Assembly (NCBI GenBank): GCA_004195305.1
Contig: SDWN01000207.1
Location: forward strand, 1-10,101
Direction of reading: 5' to 3'
Length of the DNA: 10,101 nt
From: Neptunomonas sp.
GTDB taxonomy: Bacteria > Pseudomonadota > Gammaproteobacteria > Pseudomonadales > Balneatricaceae
Shown one piece after another: positions 7,294 to 10,101 of the stretch (position 1 is its first letter; every line of letters begins with the position of its first letter). Under the pieces are notes generated by a model, which saw only the letters and a program-made list of their open reading frames with translations, had not been told where the DNA came from and did no database searches. The position numbers and the translations under genes were made by a program.

Positions 7294-7575
7294 CTAGGGC
7301 TTGGTGTTTTTTGGCGCAGAGCTGTCAGGTGCAGATGTGCTGCTCTTGGCCCTGGTTTTGTCAGGCACGGCAATGGGCATGGAATAGTAGCTGCCGGTCT
7401 TGGTACTACTGCTGGCGCCGTATATTTTTACTTGGACATACTCGACACCCTCCGGTGGGCGCTCTCCATAGCTGGGTACGCCGTTACTGTCGATCCATTT
7501 ATAGACATCGGTTGCGGATGCGCTCAGGGGAACACAGAGTGTCAGCATCAGCGAACTTAAAACGGCAATTTTCAT
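7294..7575 (-). CDS. Small exported DUF4124-domain protein (93 aa)
   Basis: The ATG at 7575 has a good ribosome-binding site (AAGGGA, 7 nt upstream). Residues 1-21 are a signal peptide with cleavage about SASA/TDVY. The mature N-terminus DVYKWIDSNGVPSYGERPPEG is the diagnostic DUF4124 pattern: a short strand-turn-strand unit around 'YKWxDxxGxxxY', common in exported gammaproteobacterial proteins and of unknown function. After about residue 53 the chain becomes low in complexity (Ser, Lys, Thr, Pro, Ala) and has no cysteine after the signal peptide. It stands alone: 55 bp to the flavoprotein and a 223-bp repeat-bearing gap behind it, so it probably has its own promoter. The family call is sure; no specific role can be given. 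Confidence 0.9.
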   Translation of the reverse strand: MKIAVLSSLMLTLCVPLSASATDVYKWIDSNGVPSYGERPPEGVEYVQVKIYGASSSTKTGSYYSMPIAVPDKTRAKSSTSAPDSSAPKNTKP

Positions 7576-7581
7576 GCGAGC

Positions 7582-7673
7582 ATCCCTTGGTTGCGGTAGA
7601 TTGCACAGTGCGCCCTATCACTGTCGCTTAAACGGGTGTCAGTTTCCAGTCAATTAATATCCCTTGTTGCGGT
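7582..7673. repeat. Direct repeat flanking the DUF4124 leader
   Basis: ATCCCTTGGTTGCGGT (7582-7597) recurs as ATCCCTTGTTGCGGT (7659-7673), the only difference being one missing G. The copy near the gene supplies its Shine-Dalgarno (AAGGGAT on the minus strand). The 61 bp between the copies hold the candidate promoter. It could be a local duplication or a repeated regulator site. Confidence 0.8.
7614..7653 (-). promoter_or_regulatory. Candidate promoter of the DUF4124 gene
   Basis: On the minus strand CTGACA (7637-7642, 5 of 6 to TTGACA) stands 17 nt before GATAGG (7614-7619), a mediocre -10. An alternative -35, TTGACT (7648-7653), has no good -10 at 17 nt. The start of transcription would lie about 30 nt before the ATG. 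Support comes from position and the -35 matches only. Confidence 0.3.
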
Positions 7674-7691
7674 TTTAGGCCTTTTGCTAAC

Positions 7692-7763
7692 GTTTAGAAA
7701 ACGATGCTTTAGAGGGTTTAGTCGATAGTTCAGATGAAAGCTTAGACGAAAGTTTAGTCGTTG
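7692..7763. repeat. Degenerate 12-bp tandem repeat downstream of nth
   Basis: The motif GTTTAGNCGAAA (plus strand) recurs at a strict 12-bp spacing: GTTTAGAAAACG at 7692, GTTTAGTCGATA at 7716, GTTCAGATGAAA at 7728, GCTTAGACGAAA at 7740 and GTTTAGTCGTTG at 7752. The unit at 7704 has lost register (CTTTAG at 7708). It lies wholly between genes. The minus strand is open across it (units read like YRLN, FRLS, FHLN), but no start codon precedes it after the in-frame TGA at the palindrome, so it is not called as coding. Confidence 0.75.
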
Positions 7764-7778
7764 TTGGGCGCGAATTCG

Positions 7779-7796
7779 CTGCTGTGATCACAGCAG
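7779..7796 (-). terminator. Perfect 18-bp palindrome right after nth, possible terminator
   Basis: CTGCTGTGATCACAGCAG is its own reverse complement and begins 2 nt after the nth stop codon. As RNA it can fold to a 7-bp stem with a GATC loop. No U run follows on the minus strand, so it is not a standard intrinsic terminator. The adjacent GCGAATTCGC (7770-7779) is a second, 10-bp palindrome. The palindrome itself is certain; its job is not. Confidence 0.4.
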
Positions 7797-7798
7797 TG

Positions 7799-8431
7799 CT
7801 AATCAGTCTTGTTCTGAAATTCACACAGATCTTCGATCAAACAGGCCCCGCAACGAGGTTTGCGGGCGATGCAGGTGTAGCGTCCGAGCAAAATCAGCCA
7901 GTGATGAGCGTCGAGCAGGAACTCGCTGGGGATGAATTTTAAAAGTTTCTTTTCAACCTCAAGCACGTTCTTCCCCGGTGCTATTCGGGTGCGGTTAGCA
8001 ACCCTGAAAATATGCGTGTCGACAGCCATGGTCGGCTGGCGGAAGGCGGTGTTGAGCACCACGTTGGCTGTCTTGCGACCGACTCCGGGTAACGCCTCGA
8101 GTGCTTCGCGGTTGGCTGGGATCTCGCTGCCGTGAAGTTCAACCAGCATCTGGCAGGCCTTGTAGACGTTGGCCGCTTTGGCGTTATACAACCCCAGAGT
8201 CTTGATATAGCTCTTGAGGCCGTCGACACCGAGTGCCACGATCGCCTCGGGAGTGTTAGCGACAGGGAACAGCTTGGCGGTGGCCTTGTTCACCCCGACA
8301 TCGGTGGATTGCGCCGACAGGGTAACCGCCACCAGCAGTTCGAAGGGGGTGCTGTAGTTGAGTTCGGTTTCGGGGTGCGGGTTGTCATCGCGCAGGCGGG
8401 CGAAGATCTGCTGGCGTTTAACTCTGTTCAT
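7799..8431 (-). CDS. nth: Endonuclease III (DNA glycosylase/AP lyase)
   Basis: A 210-aa cytosolic base-excision repair enzyme that removes oxidised pyrimidines and cleaves the abasic strand by beta-elimination. It follows E. coli Nth almost throughout, without gaps as I recall that sequence. The helix-hairpin-helix LPGVGRKTANVV contains the catalytic Lys120, VDTHIFRVANR contains the catalytic Asp138, and the C-terminal CIARKPRCGACLIEDLC gives the four [4Fe-4S] ligands in the C-X6-C-X2-C-X5-C pattern (187, 194, 197, 203). The ATG at 8431 follows rsxE by 30 bp; AAGG lies unusually close (2 nt), so translation may lean on coupling with rsxE. rsx followed by nth is the usual order in enterobacteria and relatives, which supports both calls. 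The stop is TAG, followed at once by the 18-bp palindrome. Confidence 0.98.
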   Translation of the reverse strand: MNRVKRQQIFARLRDDNPHPETELNYSTPFELLVAVTLSAQSTDVGVNKATAKLFPVANTPEAIVALGVDGLKSYIKTLGLYNAKAANVYKACQMLVELHGSEIPANREALEALPGVGRKTANVVLNTAFRQPTMAVDTHIFRVANRTRIAPGKNVLEVEKKLLKFIPSEFLLDAHHWLILLGRYTCIARKPRCGACLIEDLCEFQNKTD

Positions 8432-8461
8432 CGCCTTAAGTCCGGGGCTGTGGCTGCATGA

Positions 8462-9205
8462 TCAGCCGGTGACGCGGGCCCGCTGGGTGGCGGACGTTGC
8501 GATGACTACCGGTTTGGCACGCTGTTTGAGGCGTGCATCGATAATGTTTTTGGCAGCGATGATCAGTCCCATGCCGACGAAAGCGCCGGGGGGCAGTACC
8601 GCAAACAGAAAACCGGAGTAGTCGTCGATCAGGGTCAGCTTCCAGGCTGCGGCGGCAGGGCCAAACAGCAGTTGCATGTCGGCAAACAGGGTGCCTGAGC
8701 CCAGGGCCTCGCGCATGGCGCCGAGCAGAATCAAAACCAGGCTGAAGCCGAGTCCCATCATCAAGCCGTCAAGCATCGCCGGCAGCGGAGGGTTTTTACG
8801 CGCGAAGCCATCGGCACGGCCGAGAATGGCGCAGTTGGTTACGATCAGCGGAATGAAAATGCCGAGAATCTCGTAAAGTTCGTAGGTCATCGCCTGCATC
8901 AAAAGTTCGACGCAGGTGACCAGCGAGGCGATGATCATGACGAATGCCGGCAGCCGAACCGTGCCCGGAACCAGATTGCGGATCAGCGACACGCAGAGGT
9001 TGGAGCCGATCAGTACCAGGGTGGTTGCCAGCCCCAGACCGAGGGCGTTGACCACTGAACCTGTGACTGCCAGCAATGGGCAGAGTCCCAGCAGTTGCAC
9101 CAGCGCCGGGTTGTTGTGCCAGAGACCGTCGAGGCTGATCTTGCGCAGCTGTTGTAAGGATGGGGTGCTGCGGGGTGGTGGAGTGCTCGCGGTTGTATCA
9201 GTCAT
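8462..9205 (-). CDS. rsxE: Rsx/Rnf electron transport complex subunit E
   Basis: A 247-aa inner-membrane subunit of the Rsx (RnfE) complex, which couples NADH:ferredoxin-type electron transfer to ion movement and, in E. coli, keeps SoxR reduced. The ATG at 9205 is preferred to an upstream one at 9280: it has GGAG 9 nt upstream and a family-like start, and overlaps the rsxG stop by 8 bp. Conserved blocks are GLWHNNPALVQLLGLCPLLAVT (about residues 27-48, one of the cysteine-bearing membrane helices), LGIFIPLIVTNCAILGRADGFA with the second conserved Cys, and PPGAFVGMGLIIAAKNIID near the C-terminus; hydrophobic helices fill most of the chain. The N-terminus is about 16 residues longer than E. coli RsxE, a Thr/Pro-rich tail presumably without function in the membrane. 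An rnfE name is equally valid. Confidence 0.97.
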   Translation of the reverse strand: MTDTTASTPPPRSTPSLQQLRKISLDGLWHNNPALVQLLGLCPLLAVTGSVVNALGLGLATTLVLIGSNLCVSLIRNLVPGTVRLPAFVMIIASLVTCVELLMQAMTYELYEILGIFIPLIVTNCAILGRADGFARKNPPLPAMLDGLMMGLGFSLVLILLGAMREALGSGTLFADMQLLFGPAAAAWKLTLIDDYSGFLFAVLPPGAFVGMGLIIAAKNIIDARLKQRAKPVVIATSATQRARVTG

Positions 9206-9890
9206 GAGCTGAATCTCCAGTGGCAACGGGGTCTGTGGCGGGTGCAGGAGTGACAGGTAACGGCTGCAGCAGCGCAGCACGGTGCTGACGGAAGGTCAGA
9301 ATTGCTTGTTTGACGCCATTGACCACCGCCCTGGGGGTGATGGTCGCACCGGTGAATTGATCAAACTGGCCACCGTCCTTCTTAACCGCCCAGCCGGGAT
9401 CTTTGTCGCCGTTGAGCTGGCTGTCGTTAAAGCTCAATATCCAGTTAGATTTCTTGATATCGACCTTATCGCCCAACCCAGGTGTCTCCTGGTGCCGCAA
9501 TACCCGCACCCCGGCAACGCTCTCATCGCTGCGGATACCGACGATCAGATCGATGTTGCCACTATAGCCGCCCGTGGCAATCACCGGCAGGATCACGGTG
9601 TGCACGACACCGTTGCGGCGTGCGCGGTAGAGCTGGACCGGTTCGGTGTAGCCCAGGGTTTCGGCCCGGTCGAGGCGGTGGCTGTCATGCAGCAGGTCGT
9701 TGTCGTGTTGATCTTGCGGGACGATCTGAAACAGAGCCCGGGCACGCGCCTGTTCACGATTGGCGGCTATCTGCTCGCGGGTCGCCGACTGGGCCAGCGC
9801 AATCGCGCCTGCGGTCAGGACGGCAAAAGCACCCAGGGCCAGCGCGTTGTGCCGCATAGCGCCGTTTATCGTTGCTCCGACGCTGCTCAT
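9198..9890 (-). CDS. rsxG: Rsx/Rnf electron transport complex subunit G (covalent FMN protein)
   Basis: A 230-aa subunit with one N-terminal membrane helix (about residues 14-34, ALALGAFAVLTAGAIALAQ) and a periplasmic FMN-binding domain. The motif FTGATIT (179-185) carries the covalent FMN threonine, Thr183, as in RnfG and NqrC. The segment RHQETPGLGDKVD (132-144) is the other conserved block, and YSGNIDLIVGI (109-119) is a typical strand of the fold. The ATG at 9890 overlaps the rsxD stop as ATGA and has GGGAG 6 nt upstream. The same frame stays open to the window end, but the extra part is an rsxD shadow plus adapter (starting MYKRQ) and is not real. The C-terminus has a Pro/Ala/Thr-rich tail after about residue 212. 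An rnfG name is equally valid. Confidence 0.97.
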   Translation of the reverse strand: MSSVGATINGAMRHNALALGAFAVLTAGAIALAQSATREQIAANREQARARALFQIVPQDQHDNDLLHDSHRLDRAETLGYTEPVQLYRARRNGVVHTVILPVIATGGYSGNIDLIVGIRSDESVAGVRVLRHQETPGLGDKVDIKKSNWILSFNDSQLNGDKDPGWAVKKDGGQFDQFTGATITPRAVVNGVKQAILTFRQHRAALLQPLPVTPAPATDPVATGDSAHD

Positions 9891-10082
9891 CGCTTGCTCC
9901 CAGTGCCGCGTTGGGCCTGCTTGTGTCCGAAGGTGCGTGGGCGCGTGTAGTGGTCCAGGAAGGGCGCGCAGAGGTTCAGTAGCAGGATGGCGAAGGCGAT
10001 CGCGTCCGGATAGTTTCCCCAGGTGCGGATCAGGTACACCAGAATGCCGATGCTGGCACCGAAGATCAGCTTGCCTTTGTTG
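9887..10082 (-). CDS. rsxD: Rsx/Rnf electron transport complex subunit D, C-terminal fragment
   Basis: Only the last 65 codons are present. The fragment NKGKLIFGASIGILVYLIRT, then WGNYPDAIAFAILLLNLCAP and FLDHYTRPRTFGHK, is the conserved C-terminal end of RsxD/RnfD: the last two membrane helices and the 'YPDxxAFAxLLxN' signature. RsxD is an integral membrane subunit that binds FMN covalently at a site upstream of this fragment. The gene is cut at 10082 because the contig runs into adapter. An apparent start codon at 10099 lies inside the adapter (giving MCIRDS) and must not be taken as the gene start. The stop overlaps the rsxG ATG by 4 bp. Confidence 0.93.
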
Positions 10083-10101
10083 CTGTCTCTTATACACATC
10101 T
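10083..10101. other. Tn5/Nextera mosaic-end adapter remnant
   Basis: CTGTCTCTTATACACATCT matches the 19-bp Tn5 mosaic end used in Nextera libraries at every base and sits flush with the contig end. Read on the minus strand it yields the well-known artefact peptides MCIRDS and MYKRQ in two frames. It is a library artefact, not a transposon in the genome. Confidence 0.97.

Noticed and set aside
7764..7790. TGTGATCACA in the palindrome as a CRP site.
   Set aside because: CRP needs TGTGA and TCACA separated by 6 bp; here they are directly joined.
7640..7800. Possible small minus-strand gene across the 12-bp repeats, reading RLN/RLS-like units.
   Set aside because: The frame is open but has no start codon with a ribosome-binding site after the in-frame TGA in the palindrome. 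The regular peptide follows simply from a 12-bp repeat being a multiple of three.
9282..9950. Long plus-strand open frame (222 codons) opposite rsxG.
   Set aside because: It lies wholly antisense to a certain gene, shows no recognisable domain, and arises from the high-GC codon pattern of rsxG.
9198..10097. Longer rsxG reading frame of 299 aa starting MYKRQ.
   Set aside because: The start lies in the Nextera adapter, and the extra part is the rsxD gene read in another frame. The ATG at 9890 has a good ribosome-binding site and the family's N-terminus.
10083..10101. End of a genuine Tn5-type transposon inserted in rsxD.
   Set aside because: Only the 19-bp mosaic end is present, flush with the contig end, with no transposon body; this optimised end is characteristic of library preparation.

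Overview
The window reads as chromosomal DNA from a gammaproteobacterium, probably a marine or aquatic Oceanospirillales/Alteromonadales-like lineage. The grounds are the rsxD-rsxG-rsxE-nth order at the right end, the nth protein (which aligns with E. coli Nth without gaps as I recall that sequence) and the family types on the left. The lineage is an inference; no 16S or other marker is present. Every supported gene lies on the minus strand, so transcription runs right to left. No RNA gene, CRISPR array, insertion sequence or plus-strand gene could be supported.

Right end (about 7.8-10.1 kb): the tail of the Rsx/Rnf electron-transport operon (rsxD fragment, rsxG, rsxE) followed by nth, encoding endonuclease III. 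rsxD/rsxG overlap as ATGA and rsxG/rsxE overlap by 8 bp, which indicates tight translational coupling. The last 19 bases (10083-10101) are exactly the Tn5/Nextera mosaic end. The contig therefore stops in library adapter, and rsxD is cut by the assembly, not by biology.

Middle (about 6.0-7.8 kb): a 223-bp gap after nth holds a perfect 18-bp palindrome, a degenerate 12-bp tandem array and a 15/16-bp direct repeat. It is followed by a small exported DUF4124 protein and a YhiN/HI0933-family flavoprotein that starts with TTG behind a strong Shine-Dalgarno.

Left (1-5950): an envelope gene cluster. In transcription order it encodes a 171-aa exported protein of unknown function, a giant 1479-aa exported TPR protein, a TPR lipoprotein broken by a frameshift and apparent internal deletion, a 96-aa exported protein with two cysteines and, after a 161-bp gap with a promoter-like TATAAT, the N-terminus of a MotA/TolQ/ExbB proton-channel protein that runs off the edge. 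Overlaps of 4-14 bp tie the first four genes together. The set (proton channel plus large TPR scaffolds plus a lipoprotein) resembles the TolQR-energised envelope clusters related to the Myxococcus Agl/Glt machinery that are reported in gammaproteobacteria. That link is inferred from gene types and order. The giant TPR protein also carries an in-frame array of four 11-residue repeats. This cluster is the most promising part of the window for an under-described system.
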